64,000 nucleotides of DNA from positions 104,293 to 168,292 of the forward strand of contig NZ_VAWA01000006.1 of assembly GCF_005771565.1 (NCBI RefSeq). The letters run 5' to 3'. Under the pieces are notes generated by a model. The model did not search any database. It saw only the letters and a list, made by a program, of their open reading frames with translations, and was not told the origin of the DNA. The stretch comes from Nesterenkonia sphaerica (GTDB taxonomy: Bacteria > Actinomycetota > Actinomycetes > Actinomycetales > Micrococcaceae). Below, in pieces: positions 17,653 through 27,215 of the stretch (positions within the stretch are counted from its first letter, which is position 1; every line of letters begins with the position of its first letter). The position numbers and the translations under genes were made by a program.

Positions 17653-18162
17653 ATGACCGCCGCTAACTCTGAGGCAGTACTTCCTGCTAAGGGCATCGAA
17701 GCCCCCCGTTCCGGACGCATCGATCCGAAGTACCTGCGCTCCAATCCCTCCTCCGGGTCGTTTGAGATGGTCGCATGGGTCTTCATGCGCGTCTCCGGCG
17801 CAGCCCTGGTGGTGCTCATCTTCGTGCACCTGTTCACCAATCTCCTGGTCGGCGAGGGCATCCACCAGATCGACTTCGCGTTCGTCGCCGGCAAGTGGGC
17901 CAACCCGGTTTGGCAGTTCTGGGACCTCACCATGCTGTGGCTTGCCATGCTGCACGGGACCAACGGCATGCGCACCATCATCAATGACTACGCAGAGAAG
18001 GACTCGACCCGGCTGTGGCTGAAGTCCATTCTGTACCTCGCCACGACGGTCATCATCATTCTTGGCACCCTGGTGATCTTCACCTTCGAGCCCTGCCTGG
18101 TCGACGACGCCGGCAACCTGATGGACTACGCGCCGGCATTCTGCGAGAACATCGCCAACTGA
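17653..18162 (+). CDS. sdhD: Succinate dehydrogenase hydrophobic membrane anchor subunit
   Basis: Second membrane anchor of succinate dehydrogenase (169 residues). A polar N-terminal arm of about 38 residues precedes three transmembrane helices. Conserved features are [13 protein letters not shown], the haem-binding-type histidine in LIFVHLFTN, and the [14 protein letters not shown] loop. A short periplasmic C-terminus has two cysteines (EPCL and AFCEN). It follows sdhC directly and is followed by sdhA after 65 bp. Confidence 0.93.
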   Translation: MTAANSEAVLPAKGIEAPRSGRIDPKYLRSNPSSGSFEMVAWVFMRVSGAALVVLIFVHLFTNLLVGEGIHQIDFAFVAGKWANPVWQFWDLTMLWLAMLHGTNGMRTIINDYAEKDSTRLWLKSILYLATTVIIILGTLVIFTFEPCLVDDAGNLMDYAPAFCENIAN

Positions 18163-18227
18163 GCGTTGGCGGAGCCGACGCAGCATTAGCACTTCAAACG
18201 CATCAACAGAAGAGAGCCGAACAGAAC

Positions 18228-20015
18228 ATGCAGGTTCATAAGTACGACGTTGTGATCGTCGGCGCCGGCGGCGCGGGTATGCGCGCTGCCATTGAGTCAG
18301 GCCAGCGCGCGCGCACTGCGGTGCTGACCAAGCTCTACCCCACTCGCTCCCACACTGGTGCCGCGCAGGGCGGCATGTGTGCGGCCCTGGCCAATGTCGA
18401 AGAGGACAACTGGGAGTGGCACACCTTCGACACCGTCAAGGGTGGCGACTACCTGGTGGACCAGGACGCTGCGGAGGTGATGGCCAAGGAGGCCATCGAC
18501 GCCGTGCTCGATCTGGAGAAGATGGGGCTGCCCTTCAACCGGACGCCGGAGGGCAAGATCGACCAGCGCCGGTTCGGCGGACACACCCGCGACCATGGCA
18601 AAGCTGCGGTGCGCCGGGCCTGTTACGCCGCCGACCGCACCGGCCACATGATCCTGCAGACGCTCTATCAGAACTGCGTCAAGCACAATGTGGAGTTCTA
18701 CAACGAGTACTACGTGCTGGACCTGATCACGGTGGAGGAGTCCGCGACTCGCGCTGACGGCACCACCTACATGCAGAAGCGTGTGGCAGGCGTGGTCACC
18801 TACGATCTGGCCTCCGGAGAGCTGCACATCTTCCAAGCCAAGTCTGTGGTCTTCGCCACAGGTGGGCTGGGCAAGATCTTCAAGACCACCTCCAATGCGC
18901 ACACCCTGACCGCCGACGGTATGGCCATCGCGTACCGGGCCGGAATCCCGCTGGAGGACATGGAGTTCGTCCAATTCCACCCCACCGGACTGGCCGGGTT
19001 GGGAGTGCTGCTTTCTGAGGCTGCCCGCGGAGAAGGCGGGATCCTGCGCAACAGTGAGGGCGAGCGGTTCATGGAGCGCTACGCCCCCACGATCAAGGAC
19101 CTCGCCCCGCGTGACATTGTGGCCCGCGCCATGGCCCAGGAGGTCCGCGAGGGACGCGGCGCCGGCCCCAATAAGGACTATGTGTATCTGGACCTGACCC
19201 ACCTGGAGCCGGAGCACATTGACGCGAAGCTGCCGGATATTACGGAGTTCGCCCGCACCTACCTCGCCGTGGAGCCGCACACCGAGCCGGTGCCGGTCTT
19301 CCCCACCTGTCACTACGCCATGGGCGGAGTGCCCACCAATATCAAGGCCGAGGTCCTGCAGGACAACGAGACCGTGGTTCCGGGGCTCTACGCCGCCGGC
19401 GAGGTCGCCTGCGTGTCCGTGCACGGCTCGAACCGTCTGGGCACCAACTCCCTGCTGGACATCAATGTCTTCGGCAAACGCGCCGGCATCTACGCCGCCG
19501 AGTACGCCACCAGCGCCGATTTCGTGGAGCTGCCCGAAGCTCCGGAGGCTTTCGTCACCGAGCAGCTGGAGATGCTGCGAAGCTCCACCGGAGAGCAGCG
19601 GGTGGCCACCATCCGGGCCGAACTCCAGGACACGATGGATCTGAATATGCAGGTCTTCCGCTCTGAGGAGAGCATCCGGGAGGCCCTGGACAAGATCAGC
19701 GAGCTCAAGGCCCGCTATAAGCAGATCACGGTCCAGGACAAGGGCAAACGGTTCAACCTAGACCTGCTGGAGGCCCTCGAGCTGGGCTTCCTGCTGGACA
19801 TGGCTGAAGTCATGACGGTCTCCGCGATGCACCGCAAAGAGTCCCGCGGCGGCCACTACCGCGAGGACTACCCCGACCGGGACGACGAGAACTTCATGCT
19901 GCATTCGATGCTGTACAAGGATCCCGGCTTTGAGACCGAGGGCGTCTCGGGCATCCGTTTCGACACCAAACCGGTCACCTTCACCCGCTACGAGCCGATG
20001 GAGCGTAAGTACTGA
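18228..20015 (+). CDS. sdhA: Succinate dehydrogenase flavoprotein subunit
   Basis: Catalytic FAD subunit oxidising succinate to fumarate (595 residues). Visible are the FAD-binding [13 protein letters not shown], the covalent-FAD histidine in [10 protein letters not shown], the active-site HPTGL and RGEGG segments, and the C-terminal [10 protein letters not shown]. The ATG at 18228 gives the normal N-terminus [14 protein letters not shown]; the frame is open 213 bases further, but that part overlaps sdhD in another phase and is not used. It overlaps sdhB by one base (TGATG). Confidence 0.97.
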   Translation: MQVHKYDVVIVGAGGAGMRAAIESGQRARTAVLTKLYPTRSHTGAAQGGMCAALANVEEDNWEWHTFDTVKGGDYLVDQDAAEVMAKEAIDAVLDLEKMGLPFNRTPEGKIDQRRFGGHTRDHGKAAVRRACYAADRTGHMILQTLYQNCVKHNVEFYNEYYVLDLITVEESATRADGTTYMQKRVAGVVTYDLASGELHIFQAKSVVFATGGLGKIFKTTSNAHTLTADGMAIAYRAGIPLEDMEFVQFHPTGLAGLGVLLSEAARGEGGILRNSEGERFMERYAPTIKDLAPRDIVARAMAQEVREGRGAGPNKDYVYLDLTHLEPEHIDAKLPDITEFARTYLAVEPHTEPVPVFPTCHYAMGGVPTNIKAEVLQDNETVVPGLYAAGEVACVSVHGSNRLGTNSLLDINVFGKRAGIYAAEYATSADFVELPEAPEAFVTEQLEMLRSSTGEQRVATIRAELQDTMDLNMQVFRSEESIREALDKISELKARYKQITVQDKGKRFNLDLLEALELGFLLDMAEVMTVSAMHRKESRGGHYREDYPDRDDENFMLHSMLYKDPGFETEGVSGIRFDTKPVTFTRYEPMERKY

Positions 20016-20803
20016 TGAGCACCCCCACAGTTGAGAAAGAACCCGCATCCAAGGTTGACCTCGCCTCCTCCGGGCAGGGGGCAACAGCGGTGCAGCAGTT
20101 CGACATCACCCTGAAAGTCCGCCGGTATGACCCCGAACGCTCCGAAGACGCGTGGTGGGACGAATGGAATCTCACCATGTTCGGCACTGACCGCGTGCTG
20201 GACGCACTGCACAAGGTCAAGTGGGAAGTGGACGGCACCCTGACCTTCCGCCGGTCCTGTGCCCACGGCATCTGCGGCTCCGACGCCATGCGCATCAATG
20301 GCCGCAACCGGCTGGCCTGCAAGACCCTGCTGAAGGACCTGGACACCTCCAAGCCGATCACGGTGGAGGCCATCAAGGGCCTCCCGGTGGAGAAGGACCT
20401 CATCGTGGACATGGAGCCCTTCTTCCAGTCCTACCGGGAAATCATGCCCTTCATGATCAACAGCTCACCGGCCCCCACCGCAGAGCGGGTGCAGTCACCA
20501 GAGGAGCGGCAGCGCTTCGACGACACCACCAAGTGCATCCTGTGCGCGGCCTGCACCAGCTCCTGCCCGGTGTTCTGGACCGACGGCCAGTACTTCGGCC
20601 CGGCGGCCATCGTGAACGCCCACCGGTTCATCTTCGACTCACGCGATGACGCCGGCGATATGCGCCTGGAGATCCTCAATGACAAAGAAGGCGTGTGGCG
20701 CTGCCGCACCACCTTCAACTGCACCGAGGCATGTCCCCGCGGCATCGAGGTCACCAAAGCCATCCAAGAGGTCAAGACCGCCATTCTGACCCGCTCGCTC
20801 TAG
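20015..20803 (+). CDS. sdhB: Succinate dehydrogenase iron-sulfur subunit
   Basis: Carries electrons from FAD to quinone through three clusters. The 262 residues show the [2Fe-2S] ligands Cys82, Cys87, Asp90 and Cys102 (the Asp ligand is normal in SdhB), and the [4Fe-4S]/[3Fe-4S] motifs CILCAACTSSCPV and CTEACPRG. The N-terminal 25 residues are an extra polar tail. The start codon overlaps the sdhA stop by one base, suggesting tight coupling. It is the last gene of the operon, followed by a GC-rich hairpin. Confidence 0.97.
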   Translation: MSTPTVEKEPASKVDLASSGQGATAVQQFDITLKVRRYDPERSEDAWWDEWNLTMFGTDRVLDALHKVKWEVDGTLTFRRSCAHGICGSDAMRINGRNRLACKTLLKDLDTSKPITVEAIKGLPVEKDLIVDMEPFFQSYREIMPFMINSSPAPTAERVQSPEERQRFDDTTKCILCAACTSSCPVFWTDGQYFGPAAIVNAHRFIFDSRDDAGDMRLEILNDKEGVWRCRTTFNCTEACPRGIEVTKAIQEVKTAILTRSL

Positions 20804-20818
20804 CGAGAGCTGCGCTGC

Positions 20819-20838
20819 CCGCCCCTCCTCAGGGGCGG
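20819..20838. terminator. GC hairpin between convergent sdhB and YihY-like gene
   Basis: CCGCCCCT / AGGGGCGG (8-bp stem, 4-base loop) lies 16 bases after the sdhB stop and covers the last codons of the convergent gene. A smaller palindrome CTCGCT-CT-AGCGAG (20794-20807) spans the sdhB stop. There is no T-tract, so termination is plausible but not typical. Confidence 0.4.
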
Positions 20839-21950
20839 TCAGCGTGGTCTGAGGCCGCAATTGCTCCCCAGCTGGCGGCAAAGAGGTACACCAGACCGAA
20901 AATGAAGAAGTAGAAGAACACTCCGAGCACCGTGCCAAAGGTGTTCAGCAGCGGGTTGGGGCTGTCGGCGAAGTTCTGCAGCAGCTGGCTGGAGACCAGC
21001 CGCAGCAGCGATGCCCCGACCCCCGCGATCAGCGCGGACTGCCACAGCGCGGCCACCGGCATCACCAGCCGGGAGGCCACCCGCATCAGCAGCACCGCGA
21101 TGATCATGTCGAGTGCGAAGGAAATGCCGAACGACACCGGCTGCAGCACCATTCCGGCCTGCCCTTCCGGGGTCCAGCCCAGGAAATCGAGAACCTCGGT
21201 GATCAGTCCGTGGCTCAGCAGCCCCAGCACCGACGAGACGATCGCGATCACCCCGAGGATCAGCAGCATCCCGAAATCTTTGAGCTTCACGAAGATCACG
21301 TTCTCGGCCATCAGCGGCCGCTCCCAGATACTGCGGATCCCGGCCCGAAGACCGTGCAGCCAGCTCAGCGACGTCACCAGGGCTACCACCACGGCGAGCC
21401 CCAAGGACAGGTTGAGCCCTTCCAGGATGAACAGGTCTCGGGCCTGACTCTCCGATATCAGCCCGCCGTCGCTGATCAGTCCCGGCACCGCTGTCTGCAC
21501 ACTCTCAATAATGAGGTCCTGGTACTCGGGGTTGCCCCCGATAATGATCCCGGCCACGGAGAAACCGGCCCAGAGCATCGCGGTGACCGAGAAGAACATC
21601 ATGTAGGCCGCACCGGCGGCCATCACGGTCCCGTAGTGGAAGAAGAACAGGTTCAGCGACCGCATCAGGCGCGTGCGGTTCCACCGGGCTAAGCCCCACT
21701 GCCCCAGCGGAACCACCCGGGCGGAGCCGGTGCGCCCCTCACGCTTGGCCCGCCCGTAGGCCATCCGTGCCTGCAGCTCATCACGCTGGAGACGCTCGTG
21801 GTCCAACGGATTGTTGCGCGCTCTGACTTCGTGGCGCTCATCAAGCTTACCCACCCGCGCCTTGGCTGCCTCCAGGATCGCCCCGGTGCTGCTCAGCTGC
21901 GACCCGCGGCGACCGGGTTGGGACTGGGGGCTCAGACGGTGGCGCGGCAT
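20829..21950 (-). CDS. YihY/BrkB family inner-membrane protein
   Basis: Polytopic membrane protein of the YihY/YhjD/BrkB family (373 residues). It has a highly charged cytoplasmic N-terminus of about 95 residues, then six predicted helices beginning FFFHYGTVMAAGAAYMMFFS and ending VYLFAASWGA. Conserved polar motifs in the second half include SWLHGLRAGIRSIW and DMIIAVLLMRVAS. Once annotated as RNase BN, which was later corrected; the real function is unknown, with YhjD of E. coli linked to lipid A/KDO-deficient survival. It starts 5 bp after the trpS stop, so it is probably cotranscribed with trpS. Confidence 0.88.
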   Translation of the reverse strand: MPRHRLSPQSQPGRRGSQLSSTGAILEAAKARVGKLDERHEVRARNNPLDHERLQRDELQARMAYGRAKREGRTGSARVVPLGQWGLARWNRTRLMRSLNLFFFHYGTVMAAGAAYMMFFSVTAMLWAGFSVAGIIIGGNPEYQDLIIESVQTAVPGLISDGGLISESQARDLFILEGLNLSLGLAVVVALVTSLSWLHGLRAGIRSIWERPLMAENVIFVKLKDFGMLLILGVIAIVSSVLGLLSHGLITEVLDFLGWTPEGQAGMVLQPVSFGISFALDMIIAVLLMRVASRLVMPVAALWQSALIAGVGASLLRLVSSQLLQNFADSPNPLLNTFGTVLGVFFYFFIFGLVYLFAASWGAIAASDHADRP

Positions 21951-21955
21951 CAGAT

Positions 21956-23023
21956 TCAGACCGGTGCCGCGGGAAGGAATCCGACTTTGTCGTAGACCTC
22001 GGCCAGAGTCGTCGCGGCAGTGTGACGCGCCTTCGCTGCGCCTTTGGCCAGCAGCCGGTCCAGCTCGCCGGGATCGTCCAAGAGCTCGAGGGTGCGATCC
22101 CGGACCGGTCCGATGCGGGCGACCACCACTTCGGCGAGATCCACCTTGAGGTGACCGTACATCTTGCCCTGATACTCCGCGACAAGTTCGGGGATGCTTT
22201 TTCCGGTGACGGCGGAGTAGATGCTCAGCAGATTGGAGACTCCCGGCTTCTGCTCGCGGTCGAACCGGATCTCAGTGCCGTCGTCGGTGACGGCGGACTT
22301 GATCTTCTTCGCGATCTTCGTGTCGGAGTCGTTGATGTTGATCAGGCCATTGGGCGACGACGCCGATTTGGACATCTTCGCCGTCGGTTCCTGCAGGTCA
22401 TAGATTCTGGCTCCGACCTCCGGGATGAAGGGCTCAGGCACCCGGAACGTCTCGCCGAAGCGGTAATTGAAGCGTTGTGCGAGGTTGCGGGTGAGCTCCA
22501 CATGCTGCTTCTGGTCGTCACCGACCGGCACCCCATGCGGCTGATAGAGCAGAATGTCAGCGGCCATCAGCATGGGATAGCTCAGCAGCCCCACGGACGA
22601 GGCCTCGGCGCCCTGTTTTGCGGACTTGTCCTTGAACTGCGTCATCCGCGCCGCCTCCCCCATCCCGGTCATGCAGGTCAGCACCCAGGCCAACTGCGCG
22701 TGCTCCGGCACATGCGACTGGACGAACAGGGTTGACCGGTCGGGGTCGATGCCCCCTGCGATGAACTGCGCTGCCGTATTGCGGGTCCGTTCGCGCAGCG
22801 CCTGCGGGTCATGCGGCACCGTAATCCCATGCAGGTCCGGGATGAAGAAGAACGCCTCATACTGCTCCTGGGTCTTCACCCAGTTGACCAGGGCGCCCAC
22901 GTAGTTCCCTAGGTGCAACGACTCCCCTGAGGGCTGCATGCCGGAGAGCACGCGCGCGCCCGGCTCGGGGGCGGTGAATGGGTTCCGCGTCTGGTCAGGG
23001 GGCACGGTGGAGTCGTCAGTCAC
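21956..23023 (-). CDS. trpS: Tryptophanyl-tRNA synthetase
   Basis: Class I aminoacyl-tRNA synthetase charging tRNA-Trp. The 355 residues contain the HIGH-type motif HLGN (37-40) preceded by SGMQPSG, the GDDQKQHVE specificity segment and the KMSKS loop ([11 protein letters not shown]). The first 20 residues are an actinobacterial extension. It is transcribed divergently from the lipoprotein gene at 23209 across 185 bp, and followed closely by the YihY-like gene. Confidence 0.97.
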   Translation of the reverse strand: MTDDSTVPPDQTRNPFTAPEPGARVLSGMQPSGESLHLGNYVGALVNWVKTQEQYEAFFFIPDLHGITVPHDPQALRERTRNTAAQFIAGGIDPDRSTLFVQSHVPEHAQLAWVLTCMTGMGEAARMTQFKDKSAKQGAEASSVGLLSYPMLMAADILLYQPHGVPVGDDQKQHVELTRNLAQRFNYRFGETFRVPEPFIPEVGARIYDLQEPTAKMSKSASSPNGLININDSDTKIAKKIKSAVTDDGTEIRFDREQKPGVSNLLSIYSAVTGKSIPELVAEYQGKMYGHLKVDLAEVVVARIGPVRDRTLELLDDPGELDRLLAKGAAKARHTAATTLAEVYDKVGFLPAAPV

Positions 23024-23127
23024 TGGCGGGGTCCTTTGTCCTATTCACGTCGGAGCGAGTCTGCGGTCATTCTATGGCCCGGAGGAACGCCGCCAAAGTT
23101 GCCGGCTGTATTCAAATAATGCCTTTC

Positions 23128-23156
23128 CTGAACACGAGCTGAATTTAAGCTAAAAT
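23128..23156 (+). promoter_or_regulatory. Possible promoter of the lipoprotein gene at 23209
   Basis: CTGAAC (23128-23133) and TAAAAT (23151-23156) are spaced by 17 bases in a conspicuously AT-rich stretch of the trpS/lipoprotein divergent region. The -10 is a good match and the -35 is partial. Confidence 0.35.
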
Positions 23157-23208
23157 TTCGCAGACTAACACTTTTTGAGGTACCGGGACCGCTGCAGCAG
23201 GAGTATCA

Positions 23209-24042
23209 ATGTCATCGACCTATGTCACCGTTCAGAGGGCCGGCCAGTCTGCGGCGCTGAGTCTCGTTGCGGCAGGGACCCTAGTCCTCACCAGCTGCGG
23301 GGAGGAACAACCGCCTCCGCTGGAGAAGATCGCAGACACCATCCTGGAGTCAGTGGAGGAGGCCGAGTCCTTCACCGTCCGCACTGACGGAGACTGGGAG
23401 GCCGCGTTCGCCGCAGATCCCATGCTTGACAATGTGGATGCCGACCCTGACGAGCAGGAAGTCCTGATGCATTTCACCGGCGGTGGGGACCAGATCTTCA
23501 TGCAGGTCCATGTGCTCGATGTTGAGTGGGACATGCTGTTCATCCGCCCGGAGGCGACCGCCTATATGCCGGTGGCCTCGTTCCTTGACCTCATGGAGCT
23601 CGGTGCCGAGGCTGAGGGGGAGGACATCAACTCATTCATCGATGCCGAGGGGTTCCGAGCCGATGCTGGTGGCCGGTGGTTGATCATTGAGGACGTCCCA
23701 GACTCCGAGATGCAGGATCTGGAGCTGAGCTACCTGCTCGCGGAGCACGGATTCGACGACGGCCCCAGCTTGGCTGAGCAGTTCGCCAGCGACGGCGAGC
23801 TGGACGAACGTGGAGACACCTCCGTGTGGGTCTACGACGGCGAAGACGAGGCGGAATTGGTGGTCGTGGCGGACTCGGAGAATCCCTATTTCGTCGAGCT
23901 GAGCTTCTATGACGACGACATCCACGTCACCGAGCGCTATTCGAACTGGAATGAAGCCCCGGAGCCTGAAACTCCGCCCACGGACGAACTCATGACCGAA
24001 CGGGAGCTTCAGGATCTGATGATGCGCCACATCGTGTTCTGA
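23209..24042 (+). CDS. Acidic lipoprotein, paralogue 1 of 3 in the window
   Basis: Exported lipoprotein (277 residues) with a lipobox LTSC ending at Cys30. It is strongly acidic. The C-terminal half has a pattern shared with the proteins at 42827 and 43887: VWVY, then a V-V-ADxxxPY-x-xEL segment, then WNEAPEPE and a final acidic helix. The N-terminal half shares an ESFTV-type strand. The order recalls lipid-binding LppX/LprG-type lipoproteins, but I cannot show homology by eye. No enzymatic motif is visible. The gene stands alone between trpS (divergent) and menC (convergent). Function unknown. Confidence 0.75.
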   Translation: MSSTYVTVQRAGQSAALSLVAAGTLVLTSCGEEQPPPLEKIADTILESVEEAESFTVRTDGDWEAAFAADPMLDNVDADPDEQEVLMHFTGGGDQIFMQVHVLDVEWDMLFIRPEATAYMPVASFLDLMELGAEAEGEDINSFIDAEGFRADAGGRWLIIEDVPDSEMQDLELSYLLAEHGFDDGPSLAEQFASDGELDERGDTSVWVYDGEDEAELVVVADSENPYFVELSFYDDDIHVTERYSNWNEAPEPETPPTDELMTERELQDLMMRHIVF

Positions 24043-24063
24043 GTCCGCGCCCGCCGCTCAGCG

Positions 24064-24093
24064 GGCCTATTCTCAGCCGGCCTATTCTCAGCG
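24064..24093. repeat. 15-bp tandem duplication
   Basis: GGCCTATTCTCAGCC (24064-24078) is followed directly by GGCCTATTCTCAGCG (24079-24093). The second copy contains the menC stop codon region. It probably arose by slippage; a preceding GCCCGC/GCGGGC stem may act as a terminator between the convergent genes. Confidence 0.6.
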
Positions 24094-25200
24094 GAGCGCG
24101 ACCGTGAACTCGTGGTTCGTCAGCGCTTCGAGCATGCTGGTCTTCACCTCGTAGCCCAGGCCCGGCCCGGTGGGCACCTGGATCTGGCCGTCGTGCATGG
24201 TCACCTCGGGGGAGATCAGGTCTTCGGACCAGTAGCGCGCTGAGGGCGCCGTGTCGCCGGGCAGCGTGAAGCCCGCCAGGGAGGCGATGGCGACATTGTG
24301 CGCCCGTCCGATCCCCGTTTCCAGCATGCCGCCGCACCAGGTGTCGACTCCGGACTCCCGGCAGAGCTGTTCGACCTTCAGCGACTCGGCGAGACCTCCG
24401 AGACGGCCGATCTTGATGTTGATGATCCTGCCGGAGCGCAGCTCCAGAGCCTTCCGGGCGTCGTCGACCGAATGGATTGACTCATCCAGGCAGATCGGCG
24501 TGCGGAGCTGGGCCTGCAGGTGCCGGTGGTCGACAATGTCGTCGTGCGCCAGCGGCTGTTCGATCATCATCAGGTCCAGCTCGTCGAGTGCGGTGAACAG
24601 CTCAGCGTCCTGCAGACTGTAGGCCGAATTGGCGTCGACCATGATCATCTGATCGGGGAATTCCCGGCGGACCGCACGCATCATCTCCAGGTCCCGCCCG
24701 GGTGCGATCTTGATCTTAATGCGCCGGTATCCGGCATCCACGGCGTCGCCGACAGCCTCTATGAGCTCCGCGTCGGTGGGTTTGATGCCGATGCTCAGCC
24801 CCACCTCGATCCGTTCTTTGGTGCCCCCCAGCGCCTGCGCCAGCGGGATGTCCTGCTGTTTGGCCCAGAGGTCCCACACCGCGCCCTCCAGGGCCGCTTT
24901 GGCCATATTGTTCCGCTTGATGGGATGCAGCAGCGTACTGACGTCGCGGGGATGCTGCAGATCGGCCTGCTGCAGCCGCGGAAGCACATATTCAGCCAGC
25001 GCGACCGCACATGTGCTGGTGGCCTCCTCCGAATAGGTGGGTTCGGCACCGGCGACGCATTCGCCATATCCGACGGTGCCGGCGTCGTCGTGGGCTTCCA
25101 CAATCAGCAGGTCCCGGTGGGTCTGGGTGCCGAAGCTGGTGGTGAAGGGGGTGAGCATCTCAATGGTCAGCCGGCGCACGGTGACGGAGGTCAGGTTCAT
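24088..25200 (-). CDS. menC: o-Succinylbenzoate synthase (MenC, enolase superfamily)
   Basis: Enolase-superfamily enzyme of the muconate-lactonising subgroup, most like the o-succinylbenzoate synthase/N-acylamino-acid racemase clade. It would dehydrate SHCHC in menaquinone synthesis. All catalytic residues are visible in 370 residues: Lys162-x-Lys164 in KIKIA, metal ligands Asp189, Glu214 and Asp239, and Lys263 opposite. GGMLETGIGRAHN closes the barrel. Other men genes are not in the window, so a racemase role cannot be excluded. It is 6 bp downstream of the RAM-domain gene. Confidence 0.85.
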   Translation of the reverse strand: MNLTSVTVRRLTIEMLTPFTTSFGTQTHRDLLIVEAHDDAGTVGYGECVAGAEPTYSEEATSTCAVALAEYVLPRLQQADLQHPRDVSTLLHPIKRNNMAKAALEGAVWDLWAKQQDIPLAQALGGTKERIEVGLSIGIKPTDAELIEAVGDAVDAGYRRIKIKIAPGRDLEMMRAVRREFPDQMIMVDANSAYSLQDAELFTALDELDLMMIEQPLAHDDIVDHRHLQAQLRTPICLDESIHSVDDARKALELRSGRIINIKIGRLGGLAESLKVEQLCRESGVDTWCGGMLETGIGRAHNVAIASLAGFTLPGDTAPSARYWSEDLISPEVTMHDGQIQVPTGPGLGYEVKTSMLEALTNHEFTVALR

Positions 25201-25206
25201 GGTGAG

Positions 25207-25485
25207 TCAGTCACCCCCGAGGGCGAATCCGGCTTCCAAGTCCCGCTGGGAGAAGGTGCGGAAGGCGACCATGGTTTCGCTGCTGATGATGGCGCCAGCT
25301 TTGGAGATCTTTCCCGGGACCAGTTCGCTCAAATCCTCGAAGTTCGGAGTCTTCACCACCGCCACCAGGTCCCAGGCTCCGGTGACCGAGTACACCGCAT
25401 CGACCTCGTCGATCGCGGCGATCTCCTGAGCAGTCTCGGGGATCTTGTGCGGATCGGTCTTCAACAGCGTGATGGCAGTGATCAA
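25207..25485 (-). CDS. Stand-alone Lrp/AsnC ligand-binding (RAM) domain protein
   Basis: A 92-residue protein consisting only of the effector-binding domain of Lrp/AsnC regulators (ITAITLLKTDPHKIPETAQ, then DEVDAVYSVTGAWDLVAVV and a C-terminal beta strand region). There is no DNA-binding helix-turn-helix. Such stand-alone RAM proteins bind amino acids and may modulate full-length Lrp proteins. It ends 6 bp before menC, so the two are probably one operon. The ligand is unknown. Confidence 0.85.
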   Translation of the reverse strand: MITAITLLKTDPHKIPETAQEIAAIDEVDAVYSVTGAWDLVAVVKTPNFEDLSELVPGKISKAGAIISSETMVAFRTFSQRDLEAGFALGGD

Positions 25486-25603
25486 TGTGCGCTCCTTCGC
25501 GTGGTGGGTGCCCGGTCCCCACTCTAAGCCACCGGCCGAGAGCCGCGGTCAGCTTGCGGGTTCGGCCCGGCGCGGTCCTCGGTCCTGGCCAGCCGGTGGG
25601 GGC

Positions 25604-26491
25604 TCAGGGAAGCTGGTAATCCACCACCAGCGGGGCGTGGTCGGACCAGCGCAGGGAGTAGTCTGCGGCTCGGTCCACCCGAGGATTGGCCGCCTGGGCC
25701 GCCAGCTGGGGAGTCGCCATGTGGTAGTCGATGCGCCACCCGGTGTCATTGTCGAACGCCTTCCCGCGGTAGGACCACCAGGTGTAGGGGCCGGGGACTT
25801 CTCCGGCGAGCGATCGAGCGACGTCCACGTACCCGGCCTCGCCGAAGAACTCGTCGAAGTATGCCCGCTCCTCCGGGAGGAACCCGGAGTTCTTCACATT
25901 GCCCTTCCAGTTCTTGATGTCGAGCTCGGTGTGGCCCACGTTGAGGTCCCCCAGCACCAGCACGTGGTCAGCACGGTCTGCCAGTTGCGGGAGGTACTCA
26001 CGCATATCGGCCAGGAAGCGCATCTTGTGCTCCTGGCGGAGGGTTCCGACCTCCCCGGAGTGCACGTAGACGCTGACCACGGTGAGGACGCTGCCGTCGC
26101 CGAGCTCATAGTCAGCCTCGATCCAGCGGCCGTCGTCCTCTGGGCGTCCGTCGCCGAGTCCGGTGCGGGTGGCCACCGGTGCCGTGCGGGAGAGGATCGC
26201 CACCCCGGCGCGGCCCTTATCGGCTGCCTCATGGTCGTGGACGTGCCAGTGGGTCTCCGGGTCCTGGGCACCGGCCTGCTCAGCGAAGCCGGTGACCAGC
26301 GGGCTGAGGATCTCCGGGGCAGCCCGGACCTCCTGCAGCGCCAAAATGTCGACATCCCGGGAGGCCAGCCACTGCCCCATCCCCTTCCGGGCGGCGGCAC
26401 GGATGCCGTTGACGTTGACTGAGGCGATCCGGGTCGCCCCGGTCTGCTTGGGATCGACAATGCGGTGCGGGAAATCAGCGGCTTCGCCCAC
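25604..26491 (-). CDS. xth: Exodeoxyribonuclease III
   Basis: Apurinic/apyrimidinic endonuclease and 3'-exonuclease for base-excision repair (295 residues, EEP fold). Motifs include ASVNVNGIRAA, LALQEVRA (metal Glu), SVYVHSG, VLGDLNVGHTELD (active-site Asp/Asn) and the final RWSDHAPLVVDY. The GTG at 26491 is chosen because AGGAG lies 6 bases before it; the open frame extends 255 bases further upstream without family similarity. It is transcribed after the small membrane protein gene on the same strand. Confidence 0.93.
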   Translation of the reverse strand: MGEAADFPHRIVDPKQTGATRIASVNVNGIRAAARKGMGQWLASRDVDILALQEVRAAPEILSPLVTGFAEQAGAQDPETHWHVHDHEAADKGRAGVAILSRTAPVATRTGLGDGRPEDDGRWIEADYELGDGSVLTVVSVYVHSGEVGTLRQEHKMRFLADMREYLPQLADRADHVLVLGDLNVGHTELDIKNWKGNVKNSGFLPEERAYFDEFFGEAGYVDVARSLAGEVPGPYTWWSYRGKAFDNDTGWRIDYHMATPQLAAQAANPRVDRAADYSLRWSDHAPLVVDYQLP

Positions 26492-26579
26492 TGGTGCTCC
26501 TTTGCGATGTTCAGGGGGTTGTTGGGCTGACCCTGCGCTGCAGCGCCCGGTTATCTCAACAGGGCTCTGAAAGACGGGA

Positions 26580-27146
26580 TCAGCGGACGACGTCGCCCTC
26601 GATCGTCTCGCCGTCGGCGTCGTCGTCATTGCCAGGTTTCCTCTTGCGGCGGCCCACGTGCTCAGCGAGCATATCCCGGCCGTTATGGGCCGTGATCTCC
26701 AACGTTTCCAGCGCGCGATCAACCATCTCCGTGTCGGTCTCCGCACCTTTGCCCAGCTCCTGCTGGATGACCCGGGTTTGGACCTGGACGATCTTGAAGG
26801 AGTGGTCCAGCTTCAGGTGACGGGTGTGCGTGTCCTCGTCAATCACAGTGGTCCCCCCTGAGCTGGGGGACCGGATGGCGGCCACATCCGCTCGGGCGGA
26901 GTCCACCGCCTGCCCGAACTTCTTGGCGCTGCGGGAGAAGGCCAGCACCACGATGGTGGCCAGCAGCAGCCAGCCCCCGGCGATCACCACCAGGATCCAC
27001 CCGATGATCTGGTTTTCGTTGGCAGCGAAGATCAGGGCCACCAACAGCACAGTGATCATGACCGCGAAGACGATGCTGGTGCCCCGGCGGCCGGCATTGC
27101 GCAAGGCTTCGTGCGCTCGTTGAGGGGAGGGAAGAGAATTGCTCAC
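26580..27146 (-). CDS. Hypothetical two-helix membrane protein
   Basis: 188 residues with two adjacent transmembrane helices (about 23-41 and 48-69), followed by a soluble cytoplasmic region with a likely helical segment and an acidic tail (DDDADGETIEGD). I recognise no domain. It is 88 bp upstream of the exonuclease III gene in the same direction and divergent from the small barrel protein at 27216. Function unknown. Confidence 0.7.
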   Translation of the reverse strand: MSNSLPSPQRAHEALRNAGRRGTSIVFAVMITVLLVALIFAANENQIIGWILVVIAGGWLLLATIVVLAFSRSAKKFGQAVDSARADVAAIRSPSSGGTTVIDEDTHTRHLKLDHSFKIVQVQTRVIQQELGKGAETDTEMVDRALETLEITAHNGRDMLAEHVGRRKRKPGNDDDADGETIEGDVVR

Positions 27147-27215
27147 AGCAGCTTATTGTTCCAGACTGCAGGCATAAGATCGAAAGGCCCGGACCGCCGA
27201 ACTGAGGAGCTCACT

